A program made the translations under genes and the position numbers. This document shows, piece after piece, positions 34,539 through 43,266 of a stretch of DNA of 64,000 nucleotides. The first letter of the stretch is position 1; each line of letters starts with the position of its first letter. The notes below the pieces were generated by a model that searched no databases, was not told the DNA's origin, and was given only the letters and a program-made list of their open reading frames with translations. Source of the DNA: JAFDZO01 sp041859205 (GTDB lineage: Bacteria; Bacteroidota; Ignavibacteria; Tepidaquicellales; Tepidaquicellaceae); contig JBHEKU010000061.1 of the NCBI GenBank assembly GCA_041859205.1, positions 1 to 64,000 on the forward strand, in the 5' to 3' direction.

Positions 34539-37174
34539 CTAAAGAGCAGATAATAAGGAGCATCTCCGACGAGTTTAAGATAAGTGAGCTGGAGTCCATT
34601 CAGTTTTACGAGAATGTATTCCAATACATTGAAGGCTCTTTCCGTAAGAGCAAAAACTTGAACATTTCAGATTTCGGTAAATTCAATGTGATTGAAAGAA
34701 CCGGCACTGACGGAGGTAAAGTTAATTCCGTGAAATTCTCCCCTTCAAAGAAACTCGCAACGGAAGTTAACTATAACTACAATAATCTTGCTAAAATTCT
34801 TTTCAGAGATATTGAAAGAAATATTAACAAGGAAAGAATTCTCTCTTTAGGCGAAGAAAATATTTACAGAGAAGAAGCTCCTGTTGAATCAGCAGAAGTG
34901 TTTGACAGATACTCAGAAGAAGAAAAAGATTTTATAGAAGAGCAGGTAAATCTTACCTCTTCAAATAAGAATGCAGGATTAAGCGATTTAGAGCAGCGCG
35001 TAAGAAAAATAGAAGCGTTCATAAACGTAATAAAGAAATTCTTCGAAGATGAGAAACTTGGTGATACTCTTTCTAAAGCAAAAACAGAAATAGTACCGCC
35101 GCAGGCTGACTACGTAAAAAGAGTTGAGGAAGATAAAGCAAAAGATGAAGAGTACAAAGCTTCCATCTCTTCGCTTGAAGCAAAAATAAAAGAGCTTGAA
35201 GCAAAGTTCAAAGAAGCTGAAGCCAGAAAAACTGCTACAACTACAGAAACAAAAGTTGAAACAAGAACTGAAGTAAAAGAAGAGAAGCAGCCGGAAAAGC
35301 CAATTGAAAAAATTGAGCTGCCGCCTATAGATGTTGTTCCTCCTGTAATAGAAAAGCAAGCCGAACCCGAACTTAAAGCTCCGGTTGAGCCTGTTGCAGA
35401 AGAAAAAACTATAGCTACGGAATTAGGAAATTTAGTTGTAGAATCTGACTATACTGAAGAAGTAAACCCGGTTGAAGAAACAATAAAACCTGTTTTTGTT
35501 TCACCTGAAGATGTGTTTACACCTGCAGCTCCTATAGAAGATTTTGTTAAACCTGTTGAAGATTTCACAAAGCCAATAGAAGAATCACTTGATGCTACTG
35601 CTATTGAAAGAAAGATCGAAGAAAGACTTGCAGAGATAATAAAAGCACCTGTAAAAAAAGCTCCAAAGGCAAAAGATCCTTCAACAAGCAATATTGATGA
35701 CCTATTAAGAACTTTAGGCGCTTCTGATGAAGAAGATGTAATCGACGAAGATATTGTTGAGCAAATTCCTGAAGTAAAGACTGATGTAATCGAAGAAGAA
35801 GTTATTGAGCAAATTCCTGAAGCAAAGACAGAAGATATAACGGATAATTTCTTCATCAAAACAGAAGAGAAACCTGAAGAGACAATATCTGAGATTATCG
35901 AAGATAAAATTTCTCCGGCAGAAGAAAAGCATGAGGAAGTAATTTCTGAAATAGTAGAAGATAAAAAATTACCTGATACACCTTTAGTAGGTGAAATCAC
36001 TGATTCCGAGCTTCATAAAAAAGTAGATTCATTAATTGAAGAGTTCAGAACTGAAGCTACAAAAATAAAAGAAGTAGAGGAAGAAGAGAAACAGGCAATA
36101 ATAGAAGCGCAAAAAGAACCGGAACCTGAGATAATTAAACCGGTCGTTCCTCAGGATGAAGAAGCACAGCTTTCAACAGCACTATCTTCTATCTTTAACT
36201 CGATTCTTACTTCTGAAAATATAAAGAAAGAGGAACCGAAAGAGACTCCGATAATTAGAGAAGAAGTTAAAAATCTTCATAATGAAATTGTAAAAAGCGA
36301 AAAGCCTGTTGAGACAATTCAGCCGCCTGTAGAAGAAAACAAAGAAGCACCGATTCCTTCTATAAGCGACATCTATTCCAGCGCAACAAGCTTCAACGAT
36401 ATATTTGAGCAAAAGAATCAGAGCAAAGAAGAGAAAGAGCATGCTGATGAAATGAAACAGATTCAGGACATGCATGAAGCAAATGAAACTAACGGACATA
36501 ACTTAAAAGATACAAACGGACACAATTTAAAAGACACTAACGGTCACAACCTTACCGATACAAACGGACACGGGCTGCAGGATACTGCAAACCTAAAGGA
36601 TATGTACGGTCCCGGACTTACAGAAAGCGGAACAGAACATGACGTTAGAACATCAAAAATTTATACAAACGGAAATCCGCTGAAGCCGTATGCAAACGGC
36701 AACGGCAACGGAAAGAACGGTAACGGCTCATCTACATTAAATCAGGTGCTTGAAGATAACGGTCTTCATAAAGAATCAAAGTCCAGCATTTTCATTATAG
36801 TGATAATAATCGTAATTGCTCTGGGTCTTTTATTCTTTGCAATCTTCAACTCCGGAATTATGGGAAAAGAAAAACTTGCCAAAAAAGAAAATAACTACGG
36901 ACTTGTAAAAGTAAACGAAGTGAAGAATGAAAAATATTTTTACGATAACGGAAAAGACAAAGTATTTTTTGAAACAGATAAAGGATATACAATACAGGCA
37001 GGCTCATTCAATGATAAAGAATCTGCAATAGAAAAAAGCAAATCTTTAACTGATAAAAAAGTTGAGAATGTAAGAATTGAGGAGCTTGAAAAAGGCAGCA
37101 CAACATTTTTCAGAGTAAGAGTGGGTTCATTCGCTACTCTGGAAGAAGCAAAAAATTATTCAGAGAAATTCTAA
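34535..37174 (+). CDS. HU-domain/TM/SPOR-domain membrane protein, predicted nucleoid-envelope linker
   Basis: An 879-residue protein with five parts. Residues 1-97 are HU-like (NISDFGKFNVIER, VKFSPSKKLATEVNYN). Residues 145-235 form a charged coiled coil (LEAKIKELEAKFKEAEARK). Residues 240-645 are a long acidic, Pro/Glu/Lys-rich, probably disordered spacer. Residues 648-683 are four TNGHNLKD-type repeats, followed by an Asn-Gly-rich stretch. A single membrane helix lies near 750-775 (IFIIVIIIVIALGLLFFAIF), and a SPOR domain near 817-879 (YTIQAGSFNDKESAIEKSKS, VRVGSFATLEEAK). SPOR domains bind denuded peptidoglycan, so the HU end should be cytoplasmic. HU-SPOR proteins of the HU-CCDC81 type are known in Bacteroidota. 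It overlaps the HU gene upstream by ATGA. Confidence 0.85.
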   Translation: MTKEQIIRSISDEFKISELESIQFYENVFQYIEGSFRKSKNLNISDFGKFNVIERTGTDGGKVNSVKFSPSKKLATEVNYNYNNLAKILFRDIERNINKERILSLGEENIYREEAPVESAEVFDRYSEEEKDFIEEQVNLTSSNKNAGLSDLEQRVRKIEAFINVIKKFFEDEKLGDTLSKAKTEIVPPQADYVKRVEEDKAKDEEYKASISSLEAKIKELEAKFKEAEARKTATTTETKVETRTEVKEEKQPEKPIEKIELPPIDVVPPVIEKQAEPELKAPVEPVAEEKTIATELGNLVVESDYTEEVNPVEETIKPVFVSPEDVFTPAAPIEDFVKPVEDFTKPIEESLDATAIERKIEERLAEIIKAPVKKAPKAKDPSTSNIDDLLRTLGASDEEDVIDEDIVEQIPEVKTDVIEEEVIEQIPEAKTEDITDNFFIKTEEKPEETISEIIEDKISPAEEKHEEVISEIVEDKKLPDTPLVGEITDSELHKKVDSLIEEFRTEATKIKEVEEEEKQAIIEAQKEPEPEIIKPVVPQDEEAQLSTALSSIFNSILTSENIKKEEPKETPIIREEVKNLHNEIVKSEKPVETIQPPVEENKEAPIPSISDIYSSATSFNDIFEQKNQSKEEKEHADEMKQIQDMHEANETNGHNLKDTNGHNLKDTNGHNLTDTNGHGLQDTANLKDMYGPGLTESGTEHDVRTSKIYTNGNPLKPYANGNGNGKNGNGSSTLNQVLEDNGLHKESKSSIFIIVIIIVIALGLLFFAIFNSGIMGKEKLAKKENNYGLVKVNEVKNEKYFYDNGKDKVFFETDKGYTIQAGSFNDKESAIEKSKSLTDKKVENVRIEELEKGSTTFFRVRVGSFATLEEAKNYSEKF
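36488..36583 (+). repeat. Four 24-bp in-frame tandem repeats encoding TNGHNLKD variants
   Basis: Four perfectly spaced 24-nt units inside the HU/SPOR gene. They encode TNGHNLKD twice, then TNGHNLTD and TNGHGLQD. Synonymous differences between units show that the peptide, not just the DNA, has been kept. Confidence 0.85.
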
Positions 37175-37192
37175 TTTTAATCCAATAATGCT

Positions 37193-37324
37193 ATGAAATA
37201 TTTATCGTTAAAAGGAATCGCAGTTTTGGCAGTGGCAATAGTACCAATATTGTTAAAATTCAAATTCCACAAAACAGAAAAGCCTGTAGTAACAGGCCCA
37301 AGCATACTGGTAGAAGCTTTATAA
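37193..37324 (+). CDS. 43-residue single-helix membrane protein after the HU/SPOR gene
   Basis: A short ORF 18 nt after the SPOR gene stop, ahead of the shared terminator. It begins MKYLSLKGIAVLAVAIVPIL and then has the basic stretch KFKFHKTEK and a mild C-terminus (VVTGPSILVEAL). One hydrophobic helix is followed by a soluble tail of about 20 residues. The position suggests that it is the fifth gene of the operon. Family and function are unknown. Confidence 0.55.
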   Translation: MKYLSLKGIAVLAVAIVPILLKFKFHKTEKPVVTGPSILVEAL

Positions 37325-37348
37325 AAATTGTTTTAAATTAGTTCCACC

Positions 37349-37382
37349 AAAAAAGCCGTAGTGGGTTAGCTGCGGCTTTTTT
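37349..37382. terminator. Bidirectional intrinsic terminator
   Basis: AAAAAAGCCG pairs with CGGCTTTTTT around a 14-nt interior that pairs partly (TAG/CTG). It ends the HU/SPOR operon and overlaps the last codons of the convergent lnt gene. Confidence 0.85.
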
Positions 37383-39057
37383 GTTTTATAAAGCCTGTTA
37401 TAAAACTTGCCGCTAAAATTCCTACGCTTGTCCATAAGCAGATAATGCTGAACCAGTCGCCGTGCTCAGTGTAGAAAGTTTTCTCTTTTATAATACCTAT
37501 CTTTCCTGCGAATGAAGCCCGAACGTTTATATCTGTTTCGTCGTATTTATTTCCGTAAGGGTCAATGAAATCCGATATGCCCGTATTAGCGCTTCTTGCA
37601 ATCCATCTTCTGTTTTCAACTGCGCGAAGTATTGCAAACTGATTGTGCTGATAAGTTCCGAATAGTTTTCCCCACCATGCATCGTTAGTGATGATAGTAC
37701 AAAAGTCTGCACCTTTTTTTACAAATACTGCAAAGTATCCCGGGTAAACTGATTCGTAGCAAATAGCAGTATTAAACTGCACACCGTTCTCCAATGTAAA
37801 GTTAATTGTGTCTTTGCCAATCTGCCACTGGCTTATGCCTACTCCCCACGTTACAAAATCTTTTAAGAAGGAAAGAGTTTCCTGATAAGGAATCCTCTCA
37901 CCGCCGATTACTAATTTATTTTTTTTGTAAATCTGAAATTCTTCCTGGTTTTTATTTTTTTCAAATAATGCTGCTGCATTGAATGTATCATAATACTTCC
38001 CGCTGCCACTCTGCTTTGCATCAACAGGAGCACTTAGGGAGTCTTTATAAACATGGTAATAAGGAAAGCCAACTAACACAGGCACATTGGTTGAATCGAC
38101 AAAGTTTTTAAATTTCATATACTTTTCGTAGTAGCTGCTTTGAAGTATAGGAAAAGTAATTGCAGTCTCAGGCAAAACAATTAACTGCAGCTGCGGATTC
38201 TTTTCTTTCAGTTCTTTTATCATATCAACATATTCATTCACTACCTGCATCTGCTTTCCTCCCCACTTTTCCCAGGGGTCAGAGTTCGGCTGTACTACTC
38301 CGACATTTATCTCTCCATTGGTAAAAGCATTGGAATACTTTGCAGGGCTGTTCATAACAAATGTATAAGCATCAGGGGCAAGATAAACAATAATGATAGA
38401 GATAATTAACAGATTAGTTTGCGTTGTAAAATTTCTCCAGCTGGCTTTTCGCTGCTCTTCAACAAAATAAAACAGCATTATACCTATGATACAAATCCAG
38501 AATGTAAGGCCGTATACTCCCGTGTACTCTATGAACTGTATCTTTGAAAGATTATATGTCTGAGTATTTCCGAATACAAGCCATGGAAAACTGAACTGTG
38601 TAAGCGTATGCAGATACTCGAACGCTACCCATATAAACGGAAAAGAAATAAGATATAAATATTTGTAACGGAAATTTTTTAATGAGCGGTAAACTTTATA
38701 AAATGCTGCAGCGGGCAGCCAGAAAAAAATGGGATGGGCAAATAGCGTAAGAAGTCCGGCAATGATTAAAAACCTGTCGGCATTTTGACGCATTCCGCTA
38801 AGCCATAACCACGAGACAGCAACAAGATTGAACCAGAAAAAAACAGCATAGGTTTTTCTGAGGACTTCATTATATGTTTTACACTGAATTATCTCTTTAA
38901 TAAGAAGAACTATGCCGATGTATATCAGCGGATAAAAGTTAACGGGCGGGAAGGCTAGACCGAAGCATACGCCGCAAATCACTCTGAACCAGAAATCTGA
39001 AGTTTTAAATCTGTTTGTAAATTTGTTAAGGAAATTTTTCAAGAAATTCTTTTTCAT
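37366..39057 (-). CDS. lnt: Apolipoprotein N-acyltransferase
   Basis: Transfers the third acyl chain to the N-terminal Cys of lipoproteins in the inner membrane. The 563-residue protein has about six N-terminal helices (VCFGLAFPPVNFYPLIYIGI, FWLPAAAFYKVYRSL, FIWVAFEYLHTLTQFSFPW) and a nitrilase-type periplasmic domain. Its catalytic triad can be read as Glu in IVLPETAITFP, Lys in KNKLVIGGERIPY, and Cys in TAICYESVYPGYF. NTGISDFIDPYG follows as usual. It appears monocistronic. The lipoproteins found elsewhere in the window would be substrates. Confidence 0.94.
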   Translation of the reverse strand: MKKNFLKNFLNKFTNRFKTSDFWFRVICGVCFGLAFPPVNFYPLIYIGIVLLIKEIIQCKTYNEVLRKTYAVFFWFNLVAVSWLWLSGMRQNADRFLIIAGLLTLFAHPIFFWLPAAAFYKVYRSLKNFRYKYLYLISFPFIWVAFEYLHTLTQFSFPWLVFGNTQTYNLSKIQFIEYTGVYGLTFWICIIGIMLFYFVEEQRKASWRNFTTQTNLLIISIIIVYLAPDAYTFVMNSPAKYSNAFTNGEINVGVVQPNSDPWEKWGGKQMQVVNEYVDMIKELKEKNPQLQLIVLPETAITFPILQSSYYEKYMKFKNFVDSTNVPVLVGFPYYHVYKDSLSAPVDAKQSGSGKYYDTFNAAALFEKNKNQEEFQIYKKNKLVIGGERIPYQETLSFLKDFVTWGVGISQWQIGKDTINFTLENGVQFNTAICYESVYPGYFAVFVKKGADFCTIITNDAWWGKLFGTYQHNQFAILRAVENRRWIARSANTGISDFIDPYGNKYDETDINVRASFAGKIGIIKEKTFYTEHGDWFSIICLWTSVGILAASFITGFIKQKSRS

Positions 39058-39165
39058 TCCCGCAAAAACATTAGCTGTTACGGAAGCGGGAATCCATAAA
39101 CTTTTTTAAATTAAATTATAAATTGATAAGAAGGGATTGAAAAATTTGTGGGGGAGAAAGATGGT

Positions 39166-39648
39166 TTATTTCAAAGGCTTTCCGATTTCATATATATCCG
39201 AAACTTTAGTATATATTAAACCTATATATGTTTCTTTTTCATTAAAGGAAAGTAGTGTGTTTGTATTGTTTATAATAAAGGAAAAATCGTAGTTTCCTTC
39301 CTTATCTGTATGAAAAGTATGAGTGAACTTCATTGTAAATCCACTTGAATCTTTAGAGATTATTTCACCTACATTAATATCTATTAAAAGATCTTCACAT
39401 GGAATTACCTCGTAATATATTTTACCTGTTAAGTGTATTGTATAAGTAATTGTATCAAGTTCAATAATATTAAAACTATTCTCTATGTGAGGTGCATGAC
39501 CTCGAAAATTATAAAATCTCCCTTTATTTAAGTAAGGATTACCTTTTGGTAATTGTAAAGTTTTAAAGTCCACTTCATTAATTTCTTTAACTTGAGAAAA
39601 ACCCTGAATAGAAATCAAAGTTAGTAATATTGCAAGCAATCTTGTCAT
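39166..39648 (-). CDS. Small secreted protein of unknown function
   Basis: 160 residues with a signal peptide (RLLAILLTLISIQGFSQ, cleavage likely after the Ser/Gln). The mature part is mostly predicted beta-strand (IELDTITYTIHLTGKIYYE, DSSGFTMKFTHTFHTDKEG) without Cys clusters or enzyme motifs and is probably periplasmic or surface located. It has its own spacer on both sides, so it is likely a single gene. Confidence 0.7.
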   Translation of the reverse strand: MTRLLAILLTLISIQGFSQVKEINEVDFKTLQLPKGNPYLNKGRFYNFRGHAPHIENSFNIIELDTITYTIHLTGKIYYEVIPCEDLLIDINVGEIISKDSSGFTMKFTHTFHTDKEGNYDFSFIINNTNTLLSFNEKETYIGLIYTKVSDIYEIGKPLK

Positions 39649-39721
39649 TGCCTAAGTTAATATTTTTTAACTTTAATATAAAATCCATTCTGCTTATTTC
39701 TATATATAACCAAAAATTACT

Positions 39722-41353
39722 ATGCAAAACTTTTCCATATCAGGCAATATTGTCGATGTTGTTAACAATAAAATTTTTCCCGGAACGATAAAGGTATCGG
39801 GCGAAAAAATAGAATCAATTACTGAAACTCCCAACGAGAAATATTCCAACTATATCATTCCCGGATTTGTAGACGCTCACGTTCACGTGGAAAGCTCGAT
39901 GCTTATACCTTCCGAGTTTGCCCGTCTTGCAGTTGTGCAGGGAACAGTTGCAACTGTCTCCGACCCGCATGAAATCGGCAACGTACTCGGCATTGACGGA
40001 GTACGGTACATGATTGCAAACGGAAAGCTCGTTCCTTTCAAGTTCTACTTCGGCGCTTCTCCATGCGTGCCTGCTACTACCTTTGAAACTGCCGGAGCGC
40101 ATATAACTCCCGATGACATTCGTAAATTATTTGCAGAAGATAATTTAGTTTACATGAGCGAGATGATGAACTTCCCCGGAGTTCTTTACGGCGATAAGGA
40201 AGTGATGGAAAAAATTGCGATTGCAAAAGAGTTCGGTAAGCCGATAGACGGCCACGCTCCCGGGCTGCGCGGTGAAGATGCAAAAAAATATATCGATGCA
40301 GGAATATCAACTGACCATGAGTGTTTTACAATTGAAGAAGCTTTAGATAAGTTAAAGTACGGAATGAAGATATTAATACGTGAAGGCTCTGCTGCAAAAA
40401 ATTATGATGCATTGCATACACTTATTGATTCGCATACAGATAAAACTATGTTCTGCAGTGATGATAAGCATCCGAACGATTTAGTTGTCGGGCATTTAAA
40501 CCAGATAGCAGCGCGCTCAGTTGCAAAAGGGTATGACGTAATGAAAGTGCTTCAGTGCGCATGTGTAAATCCTGTGAAACATTATAATTTACAAGTGGGG
40601 TTGTTACAGGTGGGCGATTACGCTGACTTTGCAGTTGTAGAAGATTTAAAATCATTTAAAGTTTTACAGACATATATAGACGGAAAGCCTGTTGCCGATA
40701 AAGGCAAAACATTGATTGAAAGGGTGCCTTCAACAATTGTAAATAATTTTAATACTGAGTATAAAAATCCCAATGATTTTTTAGTAAAGGCAGAGAAAGA
40801 AAATATAAGAGTTATAGAAGCAAACGAAGGACAGTTAATTACAAATGAACTTCACTATCCAGCAAAATCAGAGGAAGGTTATCTGGTATCTGATGTAGAG
40901 AACGATGTGCTGAAGCTTGCAGTGGTAGAGCGGTATGGCAACACTCCGCCGGCAGTTGCTTTCATAAAAAATTTCGGACTGAAGAAAGGCGCGATTGCAT
41001 CGTGCGTTGCGCATGACTCGCATAATATAATTGCAGTCGGTGTTACCGATGAAGATATCTGCAATGCAGTTAACGGAATAATAAAACATAAAGGCGGCGT
41101 ATCGGTATCGCAGCAGGGAAGTACTGAAGTTCTCGGCCTGCCTGTTGCGGGAATAATGTCAAACGAAGACGGCTATACAGTTGCCGATAAATATACTGAA
41201 ATTGATAAGCTCGCTAAGGAGCTTGGCACGCAGATGTATGCGCCGTACATGACTCTTTCATTCATGGCATTGTTGGTTATTCCGGCATTGAAGCTCAGTG
41301 ATAAAGGATTATTTGATGGAAGCAAGTTTGAGTTTACTCCGCTGCAGTTTTGA
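39722..41353 (+). CDS. ade: Adenine deaminase
   Basis: Converts adenine to hypoxanthine in purine salvage. The 543-residue protein has the amidohydrolase metal site DAHVHVESSMLIPSEFARLA near residue 50, TVSDPHEIGNVLG, DGHAPGL with the metal His, STDHECFTIEEA, and MFCSDDKHPNDL carrying the metal Asp. The C-terminal adenine-deaminase domain has FGLKKGAIASCVAHDSHNII and the conserved end region GLPVAGIMS. It is a single gene with strong hairpins downstream. Confidence 0.94.
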   Translation: MQNFSISGNIVDVVNNKIFPGTIKVSGEKIESITETPNEKYSNYIIPGFVDAHVHVESSMLIPSEFARLAVVQGTVATVSDPHEIGNVLGIDGVRYMIANGKLVPFKFYFGASPCVPATTFETAGAHITPDDIRKLFAEDNLVYMSEMMNFPGVLYGDKEVMEKIAIAKEFGKPIDGHAPGLRGEDAKKYIDAGISTDHECFTIEEALDKLKYGMKILIREGSAAKNYDALHTLIDSHTDKTMFCSDDKHPNDLVVGHLNQIAARSVAKGYDVMKVLQCACVNPVKHYNLQVGLLQVGDYADFAVVEDLKSFKVLQTYIDGKPVADKGKTLIERVPSTIVNNFNTEYKNPNDFLVKAEKENIRVIEANEGQLITNELHYPAKSEEGYLVSDVENDVLKLAVVERYGNTPPAVAFIKNFGLKKGAIASCVAHDSHNIIAVGVTDEDICNAVNGIIKHKGGVSVSQQGSTEVLGLPVAGIMSNEDGYTVADKYTEIDKLAKELGTQMYAPYMTLSFMALLVIPALKLSDKGLFDGSKFEFTPLQF

Positions 41354-41362
41354 TTGTGTTCA

Positions 41363-41392
41363 GACCTGACAGGATTTAAAACCTGTCAGGTC
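41363..41392 (+). terminator. 11-bp perfect hairpin after adenine deaminase
   Basis: GACCTGACAGG/CCTGTCAGGTC around an 8-nt loop, 10 nt after the stop. It has no T tract and may be one of the GACCTGACAGG palindromes frequent in Bacteroidota spacers rather than a terminator by itself. Confidence 0.5.
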
Positions 41393-41411
41393 AATTCTGT
41401 GTATTTTGTAG

Positions 41412-41438
41412 AGCCGCATTATATGCGGCTTTTTTTTA
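41412..41438 (+). terminator. Strong intrinsic terminator
   Basis: AGCCGCAT/ATGCGGCT with a 3-nt loop followed by eight T. It is a textbook terminator for the adenine deaminase transcript. Confidence 0.88.
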
Positions 41439-41598
41439 TAACAAAGCACAGATATTGCGTCTTTGCATTCCGCGTACTTCATGTCAAGTTTTTTTATTAA
41501 AAAAATTCTCCCTATACCTACTAATAGGGAAGATATCTTTGATTTGAAATTTGTGTTTAAGTATATTAGACAGGAAATAAACCTTCCGTATATTTTTA

Positions 41599-41726
41599 AT
41601 TGCCACGACTTTTAAGTCGTGGATTATAGCAAGTGTTTTCCAGATATTGGCTTTAGCCAAAGAACTAATTGCCCTAAAGGGCACTTTTGCAGTAATTGGC
41701 TCCACGGCTTAAAAGCCGTGGCAATT
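41599..41726. repeat. Four-hairpin REP-like element with inverted ends
   Basis: The outer ends AATTGCCACG and CGTGGCAATT are complementary. Inside are four hairpins: CCACGACTTTTAAGTCGTGG, TTGGCTTTAGCCAA, GCCCTAAAGGGC and CCACGGCTTAAAAGCCGTGG. The design fits REP/BIME-type or IS200/IS605-like non-autonomous elements; no transposase is near. Confidence 0.7.
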
Positions 41727-41780
41727 TGATTATTGTAAAAACAAAAATGATGAAAACAAAATTCGTCATCGCTGAAAAAC

Positions 41781-41910
41781 AAAGTTTGCCGGTATTGTAA
41801 AAACAACAACGATGAAAACAAAACCCGTCAAAAATTCATCATAATCAGAAAAATTTTTGTGAGGGATTTTAATTGACGAGAACAAAATGTTACTTTTTTG
41901 TGACAATGGA
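41781..41910. repeat. CCGGTATTGT repeat, copy B
   Basis: About 130 bp that matches 42032-42160 almost base for base, from AAAGTTTGCCGGTATTG to TTTTTTGTGACAATGGA. It is a direct repeat 251 nt from the next copy. Confidence 0.88.
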
Positions 41911-41930
41911 AATAGTGCCTATAAAAGACA

Positions 41931-41975
41931 AATTCTCCCCTTGAGGGGAGTACCGACGAAGTCGGGGAGGGGTGT
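41931..41975. repeat. G/C-rich intergenic palindrome pair
   Basis: CTCCCCTTGAGGGGAG followed by CCGACGAAGTCGG and GGGGAGGGGTG. It is the type of G-rich palindrome repeatedly seen between Bacteroidota genes and resembles 58024-58106. Confidence 0.6.
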
Positions 41976-42031
41976 TTGACGAACTCCTGCTAAAGCCGGA
42001 CCCACGAAGAGAGGAATTTGATCTTATGTGT

Positions 42032-42160
42032 AAAGTTTGCCGGTATTGTAAAAACAACAACGATGAAAACAAAACCCGTCAAAAATTCATCATAATCAGA
42101 AAAATTTTGTGAACGATTTTAAATGACGAGAACATAATGTTACTTTTTTGTGACAATGGA
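42032..42160. repeat. CCGGTATTGT repeat, copy C
   Basis: The direct repeat partner of 41781-41910. The only differences noticed are within the segment following ATAATCAGAAAAATTT and a few later bases. It ends 114 nt before the epimerase start. Confidence 0.88.
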
Positions 42161-42273
42161 ATTGAGTAACTCAGCATTCATAATTTTGAATTCATCATTG
42201 AAATACATAAGCCCTTATGATAACTTTTACAATAAAATACCGTATTAATTCTTACACATAAACATCATTATTA

Positions 42274-43266
42274 ATGAAGAAAATCTTAATTATCGGCGGT
42301 ACAGGTTTCGTCGGAAGAATGGTTACTGAAACCCTCTCAGTAAATCCTGACTATGACGTAACACTTTTCAACAGAGGTAAAAGAAATCCCGGCATTTTCC
42401 CGAATGTAAAACACGTAGAAGGCGACAGGCTTACCGACGACATACAAAAGCTGAAAGGAATGAAGTTTGACTGCGTAATTGATTTTGCAGGAATGTATCC
42501 CACAAATATCGATAACACGCTTGAAGCTCTAAAAGGAAATATCGGCAGATATATTTTTATATCTACATGCTCGGTTTACAATTTTGAAGAAGCGGCAAAT
42601 AATCCCGGACCAATAGGTGAAGATGATTTCCCTGTGTACGGATGCACTGACGAACAGAGAGATAACAAGGACATGCAGTTCTACGGACATAACAAAGCTG
42701 AATGTGAAAGAGTTATACTAAGCAAGGACTGGCTTGATGCAATTATATTCAGACCTGCATTAATATGCGGCAAGTATGACCCGACGGACAGGTTTTATTG
42801 CTGGCTGTACAGAGCGAAAACGCAGGATAAAATCTTAATGCCTGAATCTGCAAGTTCGCTAACACAAAATACTTTTGCTCCTGACTTTGCTCATCTTATA
42901 ATAAAAGCTGTTAATGCAGATAGCCACAGAAAAATATATAATGCGGTAACTCATGACCCTGTCAGCATTTTTGATGTAGTGAATACATGTACAAAACTAG
43001 TGGATACAAATCCTGAAATAGTAGTAAAGCCGGATTCATTTTTTGAAGAGAACGAAGTTCATCACTGGATGGATTTAGCAATGTGGCTTGGACCGATGGA
43101 CTTTGTATTCGATATGAAAAAAGCTCATGAAGATTTTAAGCCTGAGTTTCATTCGTTCGAGCAGTCAGTAAAAGACACGATTCCCTTCTATGAAGAAAGA
43201 GGATGGCCGGTGCCGAAGTACGGACTAAGCATTGAAAGAGAAAAAGAGCTTCTGGCAAAAGATTAA
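42274..43266 (+). CDS. Atypical/extended SDR NAD-dependent epimerase-dehydratase
   Basis: A 330-residue Rossmann protein beginning ILIIGGTGFVGRMVTETL with the GxxGxxG cofactor motif and an Arg-containing FNRGKRN that may favour NADP. YIFISTCSVYNFEE is followed by FYGHNKAECERVIL, where a Tyr-x3-Lys pair is present. The family includes sugar epimerases and RNA-binding CSP41-like proteins, so the substrate is not defined. Its stop overlaps the convergent HXXEE gene by 4 nt. Confidence 0.85.
   Translation: MKKILIIGGTGFVGRMVTETLSVNPDYDVTLFNRGKRNPGIFPNVKHVEGDRLTDDIQKLKGMKFDCVIDFAGMYPTNIDNTLEALKGNIGRYIFISTCSVYNFEEAANNPGPIGEDDFPVYGCTDEQRDNKDMQFYGHNKAECERVILSKDWLDAIIFRPALICGKYDPTDRFYCWLYRAKTQDKILMPESASSLTQNTFAPDFAHLIIKAVNADSHRKIYNAVTHDPVSIFDVVNTCTKLVDTNPEIVVKPDSFFEENEVHHWMDLAMWLGPMDFVFDMKKAHEDFKPEFHSFEQSVKDTIPFYEERGWPVPKYGLSIEREKELLAKD

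Larger units (their letters stand above)
41517..42160. repeat. Composite intergenic repeat island, copy 2
   Basis: From left to right: the 18-base CCTACTAATAGGGAAGAT block shared with 18963-18980, a four-hairpin element, a partial CCGGTATTGT-type copy (41731-41770), a full copy (41781-41910), a G/C-rich palindrome (41931-41975) and a second full copy ending at 42160. No protein-coding sequence is convincing; ORFs found here begin and end inside the repeats. Confidence 0.7.

Noticed and set aside
35449..36000. 183-codon antisense ORF rich in Ser and Ile opposite the HU/SPOR gene
   Set aside because: It mirrors the biased Glu/Lys/Pro codons of the acidic spacer on the other strand. Other antisense frames opposite this gene show the same low-complexity effect.
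39815..41089. Several antisense ORFs opposite adenine deaminase
   Set aside because: They are shadows of a well-conserved enzyme gene and have Arg/Cys/His-rich, non-protein-like compositions.
41484..42072. Small ORFs inside the repeat island
   Set aside because: Two of them begin with the same residues only because the repeats are copied. They cross hairpins and show no coding pattern.
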